Of a DNA stretch of 64,000 nt, positions 35,624 through 45,522 are shown piece by piece (position 1 is the first letter of the stretch; every line of letters begins with the position of its first letter). The stretch is from NCBI RefSeq assembly GCF_004138485.1, contig NZ_RYEV01000010.1:310001-374000 (forward strand), read 5' to 3'. The position numbers and the translations under genes were made by a program. The notes under the pieces are model-generated. The model worked only from the letters and a program-made list of their open reading frames with translations, was not told the DNA's origin and ran no database searches. This stretch comes from Peristeroidobacter soli (GTDB lineage Bacteria; Pseudomonadota; Gammaproteobacteria; Steroidobacterales; Steroidobacteraceae).

Positions 35624-37156
35624 CTATCCAATGGCTCCGGGCTGCGCTCGCCCGATCCAGGCCGAGGCCCGTTCGTAAGCATGGCCCACCTGGAGCACGG
35701 CCAGGTCGGCATGTTTCGGCCCGATGATCTGCATCCCCATCGGCAGATGGCTCGCACCCCCGAATCCCGCCGGCACCGACAGCGCCGGCAGACCCGCCAT
35801 CGTGACCGGAAAGGTCACTTCCATCCAACGGTGATAGCTGTCCATGGTCCGGCCCGCGATCTGCGCCGGCCAGCGCAGATCGGCGTCGAACGGAAAGACC
35901 TGCGCGCTCGGCAGGATCAGGAAATCGAACCGCTCGAATGCCTGGCGGAAAGCCTCGTAAATACGGGTGCGGCCCACTTGTGCCTCGGTGATCTGACGGG
36001 CGCTGAGCTTGCGATAGCCCTCAACCTCCCAGATCGCTTCCGGCTTCATCTGGCTGATCCGATCGGGCTCATCCGCGAGCGGCAGCAGGTCGGCGCCCAC
36101 CGACCAATGGCGCAGCGTCACAGCGGTTCGCCACATCGCATCCGCCGGCTCGGCGAGTGTGGCCGCCTCCACTGACATGCCGATGTCGCGAAACGCCCCG
36201 AGCGCTTTTTCGCAGGTATCGAGCACGCCTGGTTCCATCGGCAACGCGCCGCCCAAATCGCCCAGCCATCCGATCCGCTTTCCCTTCCATTCGCGGTCCA
36301 ACGGCTTCGCGAACACGCCGGGATCGTCCTCGAGCGAAAAAGGCGCGCGCGGGTCCGCTCCCGCCTGCACCGACAACAGCAGCGCGGCATCGCGCACCGT
36401 TCTCGCCATCGGACCTGAGGTCGCGAAGGTCTGGCCGAACACATCCGTCGATGGCGCCGACGGCACCCGTCCGAAGGAGGGACGGAAACCGAACACGTTG
36501 TTCCAGGCCGCCGGATTGCGCAGCGAGCCACCGAAATCGCTGCCGTCGGCAAGCGGCATCATTCGCAATGCCAGCGCCACCGCGGCGCCGCCCGAACTGC
36601 CACCGGCCGACTTGCACGGGTCATAGGCGTTGCGTGTCACGCCGAAGACCGGATTGAAACTATGCGAGCCCAACGCGAACTCCGGCACATTGGTCTTGCC
36701 GGTGAAGATCGCCCCCGCCGCTCGCATGCGCGCAACGACGAGTGAATCCGTGGTCGCGATATTGTTTCGAAACAACGGCGACCCTTGCGTATGCGCGATC
36801 CCTCGCGCCGCCGCCGTGTCCTTCACCGCATGCGCAAAGCCGTGCAACGGCCCACGAAACCGGCCCTTCGCCGCATCTTCATCCTGCGCAGCCGCCTCTC
36901 GCAGCAGCAGCTCGCCATCCACGCGCGACACGATGGCATTGAATCGTGGATTGAGTGCGTCAACGCGCGCCAGATGCGCCGTCATCACTTCCCGGCTGGA
37001 CAGATCGCGCCGCCGGATCGCCCCCGCCAGCTCGACGGCGGTCATCGCGAGAATGTCGCTGCCCTCGTTCATCCGGCCTGCCTCCGCGCTGATCGCTCGA
37101 GTAGCGATCGTCGCCGCAGGGACGGCCAGAAGCAACTCGCGACGTGTCATCTTCAT
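35624..37156 (-). CDS. Amidase signature family protein, probably Tat-exported
   Basis: A 510-residue amidase. The N-terminus MKMTRRELLLAVPAATIATRAISA looks like a Tat signal. The Ser-cisSer-Lys triad is visible: K112 in HAVKDT, the cis-Ser in GGSSGG (187/188), nucleophile S211 in GSDFGGSLRNP. The family hydrolyses amides, including peptide C-terminal amides and aryl acylamides; the exact substrate is unknown. The start overlaps the propeller-amidohydrolase stop by 4 bases (ATGA), so both are made from one message with the module 4 receptor. Confidence 0.9.
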   Translation of the reverse strand: MKMTRRELLLAVPAATIATRAISAEAGRMNEGSDILAMTAVELAGAIRRRDLSSREVMTAHLARVDALNPRFNAIVSRVDGELLLREAAAQDEDAAKGRFRGPLHGFAHAVKDTAAARGIAHTQGSPLFRNNIATTDSLVVARMRAAGAIFTGKTNVPEFALGSHSFNPVFGVTRNAYDPCKSAGGSSGGAAVALALRMMPLADGSDFGGSLRNPAAWNNVFGFRPSFGRVPSAPSTDVFGQTFATSGPMARTVRDAALLLSVQAGADPRAPFSLEDDPGVFAKPLDREWKGKRIGWLGDLGGALPMEPGVLDTCEKALGAFRDIGMSVEAATLAEPADAMWRTAVTLRHWSVGADLLPLADEPDRISQMKPEAIWEVEGYRKLSARQITEAQVGRTRIYEAFRQAFERFDFLILPSAQVFPFDADLRWPAQIAGRTMDSYHRWMEVTFPVTMAGLPALSVPAGFGGASHLPMGMQIIGPKHADLAVLQVGHAYERASAWIGRAQPGAIG

Positions 37157-40100
37157 TCCCCCGCGGTCTGTGGAGCTTCATTCCAGAACCATTGCGCCGC
37201 CAGCGGCTGCCGGCGCGGCCATACTTCATCGAGCGTGTCGGCATCGTACAACCGGCCGTTCTTCATGACGAAGCGCAGCGATTGCGTGTTGAGGATGTCG
37301 GCGAGCGGGTCCCGATCGAGGATCAACAGGTCCGCGAACTTGCCCGTCTCGAGGCTGCCAAGCTCGGCAGCGCGTCCGATCACCTCGCTCGAGCCGATCG
37401 TCGCCGCGCGCAGCACTTCATGCGGAGTCGCGCCGCCGGACGCATAAGCCTCCAGCTCCCAGTGATAGTCGATGCCCTGCAATTCACCGTGGCTACCGAT
37501 ACCGACGAGCCCGCCCGCGCGTTGAATCGCGAGCGCGTCTGTCGCGAGCGATGGATAGACCTGATCCTGCGGACGCGACCATTTGCGAGTGCGCGTTTTC
37601 GCATCGATCTCACCGTCAGGCACGAAGCGCCGCAACTTTGGCTGATCCTGCGGCACGTGACGAATGATCATTTCGGCATAGGCCGGCCGTGCGCCATAGG
37701 CGACGCCGAGCGTCGGTGTATAAGCGGTCCGCGTCTGCGCGAACAACTGGATCACGTCCTTGCGCAGAGGCGAGATCGGCAAGGCGTGCTCGTTGCCGGC
37801 GAAGCCATCGAGTGCGTGCGTCAGATCCAGGCGCAGATCGCTCGCGCCTTCGGTGGTCGGCATCATGCCCAGCGCACTCGCGCCCTGGATCATCAGCTGC
37901 CGCTCCTTGCGACCGCCCACCATGTACGACTTGATGTTGCGCGTCCGGTAATAGTCGCGATAGCGCGTGAGCACGTTGCGTGCGTCGGCGTCGGAATTGA
38001 TCTCGCTGTTCACGAACACACCCGGCCCGGTGGAATACGCGCGTGGCCCCAGCATCAACCCCGCATCGATCATGTCCTGATAAGCGAAGACATCGACCGT
38101 GAACGGCTGCACATCGAGCCCGGAGGTCACGCCATAGGCCAGATTCGCGAGCAGGCTCCAATGATTCGGCTCAGGAATCTCGCGCCGGATCTCGAACCAG
38201 TGCGCGTGCGTGTCGATGAAGCCTGGCACGATGAACTTTCCAGAAACGTCGCGCACCGTCGCGCCGACGGGAATCGGCACGGTCCCTTGGGCTCCCACGG
38301 CGGCGATCCTGTCATTCTCGACGACGATGTCGGCACCGCGAAGCACTTCATCGCCGCGCATCGTAATCACCGTCGCGCCCCTCAAAACAACCGTGCCTCG
38401 CGGCACGTCGCGCGGCAGCTCCACGACGGCATCGTAGCGCTCGGCCGTTTTTTCCGGCTCCGCGAGGCTGCTCAATGAAATGCGTCGGAACGAAGCGCCC
38501 ACGGACCACGTGATCGTGCGCCCACCATCGGCCCAGCTGAAATAATCCGCGCCAATGGCGGTGAGCTTCACCACCGGCGTCGTCGGGCTCTTGAGATTCA
38601 CGACGGGGGGCGCAGTCCCCGTGACCGGCGGCACGGCGACCAGATAGAGCTGGGAGGCCGAGCGTGCCAGGGCCCAACGTCCGTCGGGACTCAAACGAAC
38701 ATCGTCGGCGGCGCCCGGCGCTTCCACATATTGAGAGAGATGGCGCACTTCGATCGAGACGACGCGGCGAGGCTCCGCCGACGGCTCACTCAGGGATAGC
38801 GTCTTCACGCCTTCGGACGAATAGAAACGAATCAGATTCGGATCGGCCCCGACATCGAGCAGCCGCGCACCGTAGGCATGCGCAATGAGCTGCGACTCCC
38901 CGCCAGCCGCCGGCAGCCGAATGATGTCGGTCGCACGGCTCGGATCGGTCTCCGTCCGCGTGCGCAGGCGATCGTAATGACTGGCGCGCAGCGCCAGCAC
39001 GCGCTTGCCATCAGCAGAGAACAACGGCTCGGTATAGAACGCCGGCGCCTGGGTCAATTGCCTGCGAGCGCCACCCCCACTCGCGGGCTGGGTCCAGATC
39101 TGACCACCATCGCGAGCGGTCCAGGTCACGAACACGATACTGCGACCATCAGGCGACCACGATGGCTGATAGCCAGCGCCGAGCGCGCGAGGCCGGGCAG
39201 CTTGCTTCAGCTCCAGTCGATACAACTGACCCAGCGCCGAGAACACGAGGGACTTCCCATCGGGCGACTGGCGCGGCGTCTGGATCACCCGGACACGCAC
39301 CGGCCCGGTCTCCTCACGCTGCTCGATGCGCGTTTGCGGGCCGACGTCGAGCTCGACCCGCGCGGTGAAAGGAATATCGCTCAGCGCTCGAGTCCGCAGC
39401 TCGAGCCGACGGATCTTGCCGCCGACGCTGAGGATCAGCGAACGATCGTCGTGCGAGAACGTATAGCGCGGCAACAGGTTCGCGTAATAGCCACCGTTGT
39501 AGCCGTCGCGATCGATCGGATACAGCAACCACTGATCTTCGCCTGTCGCGAGCTCACGAATGCGCAGTCCGGTTTCGTTCCGATACCGGCTGGCGTACAC
39601 GAGGCGCTCTCCGTCATGCGACAACGCCGGCTGCATCGCCCCGCCCGCGGCGCGAATGATCTGCTCATCCTTGCCGGTGCGCAGATCGCGGCGGGTGATC
39701 GACCAGTGCGGCGGCTCCTTGTCCGTCCAGGTCGTGCCGATCTTCGAGCAGAAATAGAGATAGCGTCCGTCCGGCGAGGCCACCGCGCCCAGCACGTTGC
39801 GTCGGGCATCGAAGGACTCCGTGCCGTTCGGCTTCGCTTTGGTGATCTGCACTCCCCTGCCGCCGTCCTTGTGGAACATGAACACTTCGAACGCGAGCGT
39901 CGAATGCACCATCCGCGAGGCATAGATATATTCACCGTCCGCGGACCAGCTCGGCGATGTCCAGACGACCGCGCCCTCGTCGCGAGAGAGCTGCCGGGGA
40001 TTGCTGCCATCCGTGGCGGCGATCCACAAATTGCTGGCACCGGAGCGGTCGCTCACGAACGCGATGTGCCGGCCGTCCGGAGAGAACACGGGATTGGCAT

Positions 40101-40329
40101 CGAATGCCAATCCCGTCATGAACGGCCGCGCGCTGCCGCCCAAGCCATCGATCGCGTAGATGTCGCCCAGCAAGTCGAACAGAATCGTCTTGTCATCCGG
40201 CGCGACGTCCAGCGCCATCCACGTTCCCTCGTCCGTGACGAAGTCGACCTGCCGCGTGGCCGTCAATGGCAACGCATTCGACGCCGCAGCCCAGACACCC
40301 AGGCATGCGGCCAGCGCCGCTTTGATCAC
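37153..40329 (-). CDS. Exported amidohydrolase with N-terminal TolB-like beta-propeller (module 4)
   Basis: A 1058-residue paralogue of 31115-34411 with the same layout: signal peptide (VIKAALAACLGVWAAASNA), propeller to about 630 (VFSPDGRHIAFVSDRSG and further PDG blades), then an amidohydrolase with VVLRGATVITMRGD, GFIDTHAHW, NIKSYMVGG and GSLETGKFADLLILDRDP. I chose GTG at 40329 because it gives a GTGA four-base overlap with the receptor stop; a TTG at 40344 is the longer alternative. Position between receptor and amidase suggests stepwise degradation of the imported amide or peptide. Confidence 0.9.
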   Translation of the reverse strand: MIKAALAACLGVWAAASNALPLTATRQVDFVTDEGTWMALDVAPDDKTILFDLLGDIYAIDGLGGSARPFMTGLAFDANPVFSPDGRHIAFVSDRSGASNLWIAATDGSNPRQLSRDEGAVVWTSPSWSADGEYIYASRMVHSTLAFEVFMFHKDGGRGVQITKAKPNGTESFDARRNVLGAVASPDGRYLYFCSKIGTTWTDKEPPHWSITRRDLRTGKDEQIIRAAGGAMQPALSHDGERLVYASRYRNETGLRIRELATGEDQWLLYPIDRDGYNGGYYANLLPRYTFSHDDRSLILSVGGKIRRLELRTRALSDIPFTARVELDVGPQTRIEQREETGPVRVRVIQTPRQSPDGKSLVFSALGQLYRLELKQAARPRALGAGYQPSWSPDGRSIVFVTWTARDGGQIWTQPASGGGARRQLTQAPAFYTEPLFSADGKRVLALRASHYDRLRTRTETDPSRATDIIRLPAAGGESQLIAHAYGARLLDVGADPNLIRFYSSEGVKTLSLSEPSAEPRRVVSIEVRHLSQYVEAPGAADDVRLSPDGRWALARSASQLYLVAVPPVTGTAPPVVNLKSPTTPVVKLTAIGADYFSWADGGRTITWSVGASFRRISLSSLAEPEKTAERYDAVVELPRDVPRGTVVLRGATVITMRGDEVLRGADIVVENDRIAAVGAQGTVPIPVGATVRDVSGKFIVPGFIDTHAHWFEIRREIPEPNHWSLLANLAYGVTSGLDVQPFTVDVFAYQDMIDAGLMLGPRAYSTGPGVFVNSEINSDADARNVLTRYRDYYRTRNIKSYMVGGRKERQLMIQGASALGMMPTTEGASDLRLDLTHALDGFAGNEHALPISPLRKDVIQLFAQTRTAYTPTLGVAYGARPAYAEMIIRHVPQDQPKLRRFVPDGEIDAKTRTRKWSRPQDQVYPSLATDALAIQRAGGLVGIGSHGELQGIDYHWELEAYASGGATPHEVLRAATIGSSEVIGRAAELGSLETGKFADLLILDRDPLADILNTQSLRFVMKNGRLYDADTLDEVWPRRQPLAAQWFWNEAPQTAGE

Positions 40330-42854
40330 TGATTGAAATTCCAATTCAACGTGATGCCGAACGTGCGCGGACGAGTGATGAACTCATTGCGGCCGCTGCC
40401 GGTCGCGGAAATGCCATAGCCGAAACTGACAGCGCGCCGGTCCGTCAGATTGGTGACGAACAGGCCCAGATCGAGGCGCCCCAGATCGAAGTTGGTGCGC
40501 ACGTCGAACTGGTTGTACCCGGCCACGCGAACGTACGGCTGCTGCAAGGTTTCCGGCGCATCCGACAGGTAGCGATGCGACAGGATCACGCTCGGCGAGA
40601 GCACCGTATCGAAGTTGTATGTCAGCGTGTTGGAGATCTGCCATTCCGAGGCGCCCGGCAGCTGCGTGCCATCGAGCAGCGGCGGCGAGGCGATGGTGAC
40701 GGTTTGCGTCAGCTCGGAATCCAGGTAAGTCACATTGGTGGTGAGGGTCATCGGGTCGATCGGGCGAATCGCGGCCGCCAGCTCCACGCCGCGACTGCGC
40801 GCCGTGCCTGCATTGGTGCCGTAGGTGAGATTGTCGGGACGAACCAGCCGCACCTGGATGTCCTTCCAATCGATGTAGAACACGCTCGCATCGAGCTGGA
40901 ACATGCCATCCATGAGCACGCTGTGCGAGCCGAGCTCGTAGTTCCACAGCTCATCGGACTCCCAGCTGCTCGGCGTGTCGAACCCCGGCAGGTCCGCCAC
41001 GGTATTCGGATTGCCGAAACGAAATCCCTTGGACGCGAGCGCGTAGATCGTGTGATCCGAGGTCGGACGGTACGCCAGCGAGATCTTCGGCACGAAGCCA
41101 TCGTCCATGGCCTCACGCTCGGGAATGAACAACGGGCCGGTCGGTGCCTGGATGCCGTAACGCTCGAGTCGCAACGCATAGCGCGTGTCGAACAGTCGAC
41201 CGCCGAGCGTCAAGGTCCAGTCCTGAGCGAACGTCAGGCTGGCTTCGCCGAACAGCGCCTTCTCGTAGCCGTTGCGGAAGCTGTAGCCGCGGTTGAACAT
41301 GTCGCCTTGAAGCAGCGCCGGGTTGTAGCGCGCGGCGAGAGCCGCTGCCCCACCCGGCGCGATCGACAGCGTCGCGACCTTGGACTCGGTGTCCGAATAC
41401 ATCGCACCGAACACCCACTTCAGCAGGCCGCCGTCCTTGGACGACAGCCGCGCCTCGATGGTTTGCATGGTGGTGGTGAAATCCTCACGCGACAGCACGC
41501 CATTGGGCACGAAGGTGCGCACGGCGCTCGACGCCGTCACGTCGCTGTCGAGGACGTGATCTTTGTCATGGGTGGATGCGAGCACGGTGAGATTGGCGAA
41601 GCTCACATCCTGATCCAGACGCAGCGAGTGCAGCTCGATGTTGTATTCCGACGGCGCGGGGAAATGCGTCGAGCGGTGATACCGCCCGTACGTGCTCTGC
41701 ACCGCCTGGAAATCGTCGAGCTGGTTCTCCTGGTACAGGCTCAGCAACGACAGCCGGGTCGTCTCAGTGGGCGAGAAGACGATGGAGGCACGCACGCCGT
41801 TGACTTCAGTATCGTTCGCGTCTTCGACACCGGTGCCGACGTTGCTGATGTAACCGGCGTCGTAGCGCGTCGACCCGACCACGCGCACCGCCAGCTTGTC
41901 CGTGATCAGCGGCAGATTGAACATCGCCTTGGCGGTGTAGCTCAGATCGCCCCCGGAATGATCGATGCTGCGCACGGTGGTCTCGGTCGCCGCGTCGAAC
42001 TGCGCGGGATCGGCGGTCTTGACGATGTAGTTGACGGCGCCGCCGAGCGAGGATGAGCCGAACAGCGTGCCCTGCGGTCCGCGCAGCACCTCGACGCGAT
42101 CGAGATCGAACGTGTCGATGTCTGGAATGCCTGACGCATAGCTCGGCTCGGCCAGCGGCACTTCGTTGATGAAATAACCGGTGGGTCCCTGTCCCTGGTC
42201 GACGCCGGCAGTCGTGCCGATGCCGCGGATGGTCACGGTCGACTGTCCCGAGGTGCCCTCGTTGAATACGACGCCGGGCAGTCGCCCCAGATAGTCCGCG
42301 TTGCTCTGTGCGCCGATGGCCGAGAGCTGAACTCCGGTGGTTGCCGACGCAGCGCCCGCCAGATCGCGCAGGCGCTCCTTACGTTTGGTTGCGGTGACGA
42401 CGATTTCCTCGAGGCGCGTCGTATTGCTCGCCTCCCCGCGCCCATCGCCGACGGGATCCGCTGCCTGAGACAGGCGCAGCCGGCTGCCAGAGGACATCGA
42501 AATCGCAGACACCTTTTGCGGCCCGTACGCCGTGGCCGGCGCCGCTTTGTCGGAGATCAATAGCGCGCCGCTTTCCCCCACCAGCAACTTGAGGCTGGTG
42601 CCCTCGAGCAACTTCATCACCGCCTGCTCCGGGGTGTACTCGCCCTGTACCCCGTTGGTATGCACCCCCTTCAACCGATCCGCGGAGTACATGAACTCCG
42701 CGCCGGATTGTTCGGCGAGCCGTTGCAGAGCGGAGGTGAGCTCGCCCGCCGGAATATCCACCTTGCGCGGTGTGTCCGCCATGACCGGCGCGCACAGCGC
42801 CATCGAGCACGCGGCCGCCAGCAGAGTCGAACGTACAGTCCAGGTTTTCAGCAT
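40326..42854 (-). CDS. TonB-dependent receptor with STN domain (module 4)
   Basis: An 842-residue receptor. ATG 42854 has GGGGAGAAGG upstream and opens a signal peptide (MLKTWTVRSTLLAAACSMALCAPVMA). STN domain at about 28-100 (VDIPAGELTSALQRLAEQSG, very like the module 1 STN), TonB-box-like LEEIVVTATKRKERLRDL, plug with DRVEVLRGPQGTLFG, and a barrel ending in TLNWNFNQ. Divergent from its sigma/FecR pair on the plus strand; the 170-base gap holds both promoters. Confidence 0.93.
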   Translation of the reverse strand: MLKTWTVRSTLLAAACSMALCAPVMADTPRKVDIPAGELTSALQRLAEQSGAEFMYSADRLKGVHTNGVQGEYTPEQAVMKLLEGTSLKLLVGESGALLISDKAAPATAYGPQKVSAISMSSGSRLRLSQAADPVGDGRGEASNTTRLEEIVVTATKRKERLRDLAGAASATTGVQLSAIGAQSNADYLGRLPGVVFNEGTSGQSTVTIRGIGTTAGVDQGQGPTGYFINEVPLAEPSYASGIPDIDTFDLDRVEVLRGPQGTLFGSSSLGGAVNYIVKTADPAQFDAATETTVRSIDHSGGDLSYTAKAMFNLPLITDKLAVRVVGSTRYDAGYISNVGTGVEDANDTEVNGVRASIVFSPTETTRLSLLSLYQENQLDDFQAVQSTYGRYHRSTHFPAPSEYNIELHSLRLDQDVSFANLTVLASTHDKDHVLDSDVTASSAVRTFVPNGVLSREDFTTTMQTIEARLSSKDGGLLKWVFGAMYSDTESKVATLSIAPGGAAALAARYNPALLQGDMFNRGYSFRNGYEKALFGEASLTFAQDWTLTLGGRLFDTRYALRLERYGIQAPTGPLFIPEREAMDDGFVPKISLAYRPTSDHTIYALASKGFRFGNPNTVADLPGFDTPSSWESDELWNYELGSHSVLMDGMFQLDASVFYIDWKDIQVRLVRPDNLTYGTNAGTARSRGVELAAAIRPIDPMTLTTNVTYLDSELTQTVTIASPPLLDGTQLPGASEWQISNTLTYNFDTVLSPSVILSHRYLSDAPETLQQPYVRVAGYNQFDVRTNFDLGRLDLGLFVTNLTDRRAVSFGYGISATGSGRNEFITRPRTFGITLNWNFNQ

Positions 42855-43024
42855 GCCTTCTCCCCATGCGACGTAATTTTTGTGTCGCTCGAGTACTGGA
42901 GACGAAGAGCTCCGATTATTCCTGCGGCAGGCCCGCGCGACGAACGAACCTCGAAAATCCTGCAGCTTTGGCCGCACGGCGCGATTGAGTTAATGTGACC
43001 GCTTCGCCTCACGGAAAGCGGACT

Positions 43025-43600
43025 GTGTTTATAACCTCCGAGCTGGATCGCTGGTTCGCACGGGAGATCCTGCCCCACGAAGCAGCACTCACGCGCTACC
43101 TGCATCGCGCGCGTCAGCGTCCGGCCGACGTTCCGGATTTGCGGCAGGAGGTCTACGTCCGCGTGTACGAGAGCGCCGCTCGGCAGCTCCCCACCTCGCC
43201 CCGGGCATTCCTGTTCCAGACCGCCCGCAATCTGATCGTCGACCGGGCCCGTCGTGAGCGCATCGTTTCCATCGATTACACGCAGGATCTGGACTCGTTG
43301 AACGTCTTGATAGATGAAATTTCTCCGGAGCAGCGCTTGAGCGCGCGACAGGAGCTGAAACAACTGTCGACCGCGCTCGATCAGCTCTCGGACGATTGTC
43401 GCAGGGTGATCTGGTTGCGGCGGGTCGAGGGCCTGTCGCAAAAGGAGGCTGCAGAGCGGTTGAGCTTACCGGAGGGTACGCTGGAAAGTCATCTGTGCCG
43501 CGGGATACGTGCACTGATGAAAGTGGTGTTGGGCGGCGGGACGCCGGACCGGCCACGAGCGAATGCGAGAGGGTTGGACAATGAAACCAAGCATGGATAG
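43025..43600 (+). CDS. ECF RNA polymerase sigma factor, FecI-like (module 4)
   Basis: A 191-residue ECF sigma factor strongly similar to the module 1 one (REILPHEAALTRYLHRAR, VPDLRQEVYVRVYESAARQLPTSPRAFLFQTARNLIVDRARRERIVSID, VIWLRRVEGLSQKEAAERLSL). GTG 43025 is preferred since GGAAAG lies 6 bases upstream and the length matches the paralogue; GTG 42995 is an alternative. Overlaps FecR by 20 bases. Confidence 0.88.
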   Translation: MFITSELDRWFAREILPHEAALTRYLHRARQRPADVPDLRQEVYVRVYESAARQLPTSPRAFLFQTARNLIVDRARRERIVSIDYTQDLDSLNVLIDEISPEQRLSARQELKQLSTALDQLSDDCRRVIWLRRVEGLSQKEAAERLSLPEGTLESHLCRGIRALMKVVLGGGTPDRPRANARGLDNETKHG

Positions 43601-44645
43601 CGACGCGCCGGAGAGCGAGCGCATCGAGGAAGCGGCGGCACGCTGGTTCGCGCGCCAGCACGGCGGCGCCTGGACCGATGCCGATCAGACGCAGTTCGAT
43701 GCGTGGCTCGATGCATCGGCTGCGCATCGAATTCACTACCTGCGTGTCGTTACGACGTGGGATCAGTCCGCGCGCATGAAGGCGCTGAGCGCAGGGGTCT
43801 CTCCAGGCGACATTCCGCCGCGGGACTCCTGGGGAGATCAACGTTTTCCCGGCAGATCGACGGCGCAGGCGGAATCAACCGGCGACGCGCTCGCGAGCGC
43901 CAGCAAACCGACGCGCCACAACCCGCGGCACTGGCGCTTCGCGGCGGCCGCGATAGCCGCGGTGGCATTGGGAATATATCTGCTGATCGTCGCCCCGTGG
44001 CTCGCAGCGGATCGCTACACCACCGCGCTCGGCGACGTGGAGAGCGTGTCGCTCAGCGATGGCTCGAAGATCACGCTCAATACCGATACCAGCCTCCGCG
44101 TCTCCTTCTCCGATCGCGAGCGCACCATCACGCTCGACCGAGGCGAGGCTTTCTTCGATGTCGCGAAGGACAAGGCACGCCCGTTCGTGGTGTATGCCGG
44201 CAACAAGCGCGTAATGGCGGTGGGAACGCGATTCTCGGTGCGCCGCGAGCGCGATGACATTCAGGTCGTGGTCGCCGAGGGACGCGTGAATCTCGCGGAC
44301 GACAGCGCCCCCAGGCCCGCCAACTTCCTGGACGCGGGCGCCGTTGCCCGCACCTCGAATGCCGACGTGCTGGTGCGCCCCGACGCCGGCACCGAGATCG
44401 AGAAATTGCTGAGCTGGCGCCGCGGCTACCTCTATTTCGACAACGTCCCGCTGGCCGATGCCGTCGCGGAATTCAATCGCTACAACACCCGCAAGATCCT
44501 GATCGAGGACGCCGGGATCGCCACGCTGCGCATCGGCGGCAATTTTCGATCCACCAATATCGACGCGTTCCTGGACCTGATGCAAAGTGGTTTTCCGATC
44601 GCGGTGGAGGATGCAGGCGATCGTATCGTTCTGAAGGCCCGGTAG
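43581..44645 (+). CDS. FecR family anti-sigma / signal transducer (module 4)
   Basis: A 354-residue FecR protein; ATG 43581 follows GAGGG. N-terminal domain (EEAAARWFARQHGGAWTDADQTQFDAWLDAS), transmembrane helix near 115-135 (FAAAAIAAVALGIYLLIVAPWLA), periplasmic FecR domain (GSKITLNTDTSLRV, GEAFFDVAKDKARPF, VGTRFSVRRERDDIQVVVAEG) and C-terminal DUF4974-like domain (DAVAEFNRYNTRKILIEDAG). Closest within the window to the module 1 FecR, in line with the closeness of their sigma factors and STN domains. Confidence 0.9.
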   Translation: MKPSMDSDAPESERIEEAAARWFARQHGGAWTDADQTQFDAWLDASAAHRIHYLRVVTTWDQSARMKALSAGVSPGDIPPRDSWGDQRFPGRSTAQAESTGDALASASKPTRHNPRHWRFAAAAIAAVALGIYLLIVAPWLAADRYTTALGDVESVSLSDGSKITLNTDTSLRVSFSDRERTITLDRGEAFFDVAKDKARPFVVYAGNKRVMAVGTRFSVRRERDDIQVVVAEGRVNLADDSAPRPANFLDAGAVARTSNADVLVRPDAGTEIEKLLSWRRGYLYFDNVPLADAVAEFNRYNTRKILIEDAGIATLRIGGNFRSTNIDAFLDLMQSGFPIAVEDAGDRIVLKAR

Positions 44646-44792
44646 GCATCGATTCCGTCGCCGCCGCATCCGTGACTGCTCGGCATTTCGCCCGGGAGCA
44701 CACCACTTTCGCGATCTGGTCATCAAAGCAGCGCCAGAAGCGCGGCGTGCCGTAGAACCCCGCACGCCGCGCAAATTCAAGTCATCGATCGA

Positions 44793-45464
44793 TCACTCCG
44801 AGGGCTCCTCGACCGGGCACGTCGCCGGGCGCTTGAAGTGAACGACGTTGACGGTCGCATAACCCTCGCCAGTGCCCGCGATCCACAGGCGTTTGATATT
44901 GGCGGTCGCGGAGGTCACCTTCACGACCTGATGGCCGTACTGGGTGCTGGCACCATAGTTCTGGAGCGTGGTGAACTGCTTCGTGACAGTCACGACGTTG
45001 CCGGCGGCGTCGAACGCGAGAACGTTGGGCCGGTCGTTACCGTACGTGGAATCGAACTGGATGAAATCCGTCTCCGCATCGAAGCTCAGTTCCAGCAGGT
45101 GCTGTGGCACGCCCGCACAGCGCGAGAATGCGGGGTTGGTCAGGCAGGTCTGAACCGTGGTCATGTTATCGGACGTCCAGTTCCTGCTGTAGCCCGTGGC
45201 GGTCGGCCAGGCGAACGCGGCGAGGCCAAGACCGTCACAGAATGAGTTGGGCGCAGTCCCACAGCTCGAGGGGTAGACGGGCGTGGACACGTAGCCGCCA
45301 CTGGCCCAGGTGATGTGAGAGAGCGTGACATGCTCGAAGACATTGCTGATATCGGTCCCTACCGAATAGAGATCCGCGTCGATGGTCGTGATGTCGGCAC
45401 GTGCAGTTGCAGTCGCCATGAGCCCGATCAGCGCACTCAGGGCAACCCAGGATCCGTTGGTCAT
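44793..45464 (-). CDS. Secreted protein, paralogue of the PEP-CTERM protein, Cys-tail form
   Basis: A 223-residue protein of unknown function with a signal peptide (MTNGSWVALSALIGLMATATARA); AAGGAAAG precedes the ATG. The body has TTIDADLYSVGTDISNVFEHVTLSHITWASG, paired Cys loops (CGTAPNSFC, CLTNPAFSRC), HLLELSFDAETDFIQFDSTY and VLAFDAAGNVVTV. It ends KRPATCPVEEPSE rather than a PEP-CTERM signal, so it is presumably released or held differently. Its tandem neighbour is a close paralogue. The shared FIQF/FDAAGN segment resembles a beta-sandwich adhesive fold, but that is a guess. Confidence 0.85.
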   Translation of the reverse strand: MTNGSWVALSALIGLMATATARADITTIDADLYSVGTDISNVFEHVTLSHITWASGGYVSTPVYPSSCGTAPNSFCDGLGLAAFAWPTATGYSRNWTSDNMTTVQTCLTNPAFSRCAGVPQHLLELSFDAETDFIQFDSTYGNDRPNVLAFDAAGNVVTVTKQFTTLQNYGASTQYGHQVVKVTSATANIKRLWIAGTGEGYATVNVVHFKRPATCPVEEPSE

Positions 45465-45522
45465 GATTGCTTTCCTTTTTTTGAATCGTCAAACGATGGA
45501 TCAGACGGGGCGGCGTCCGCCC

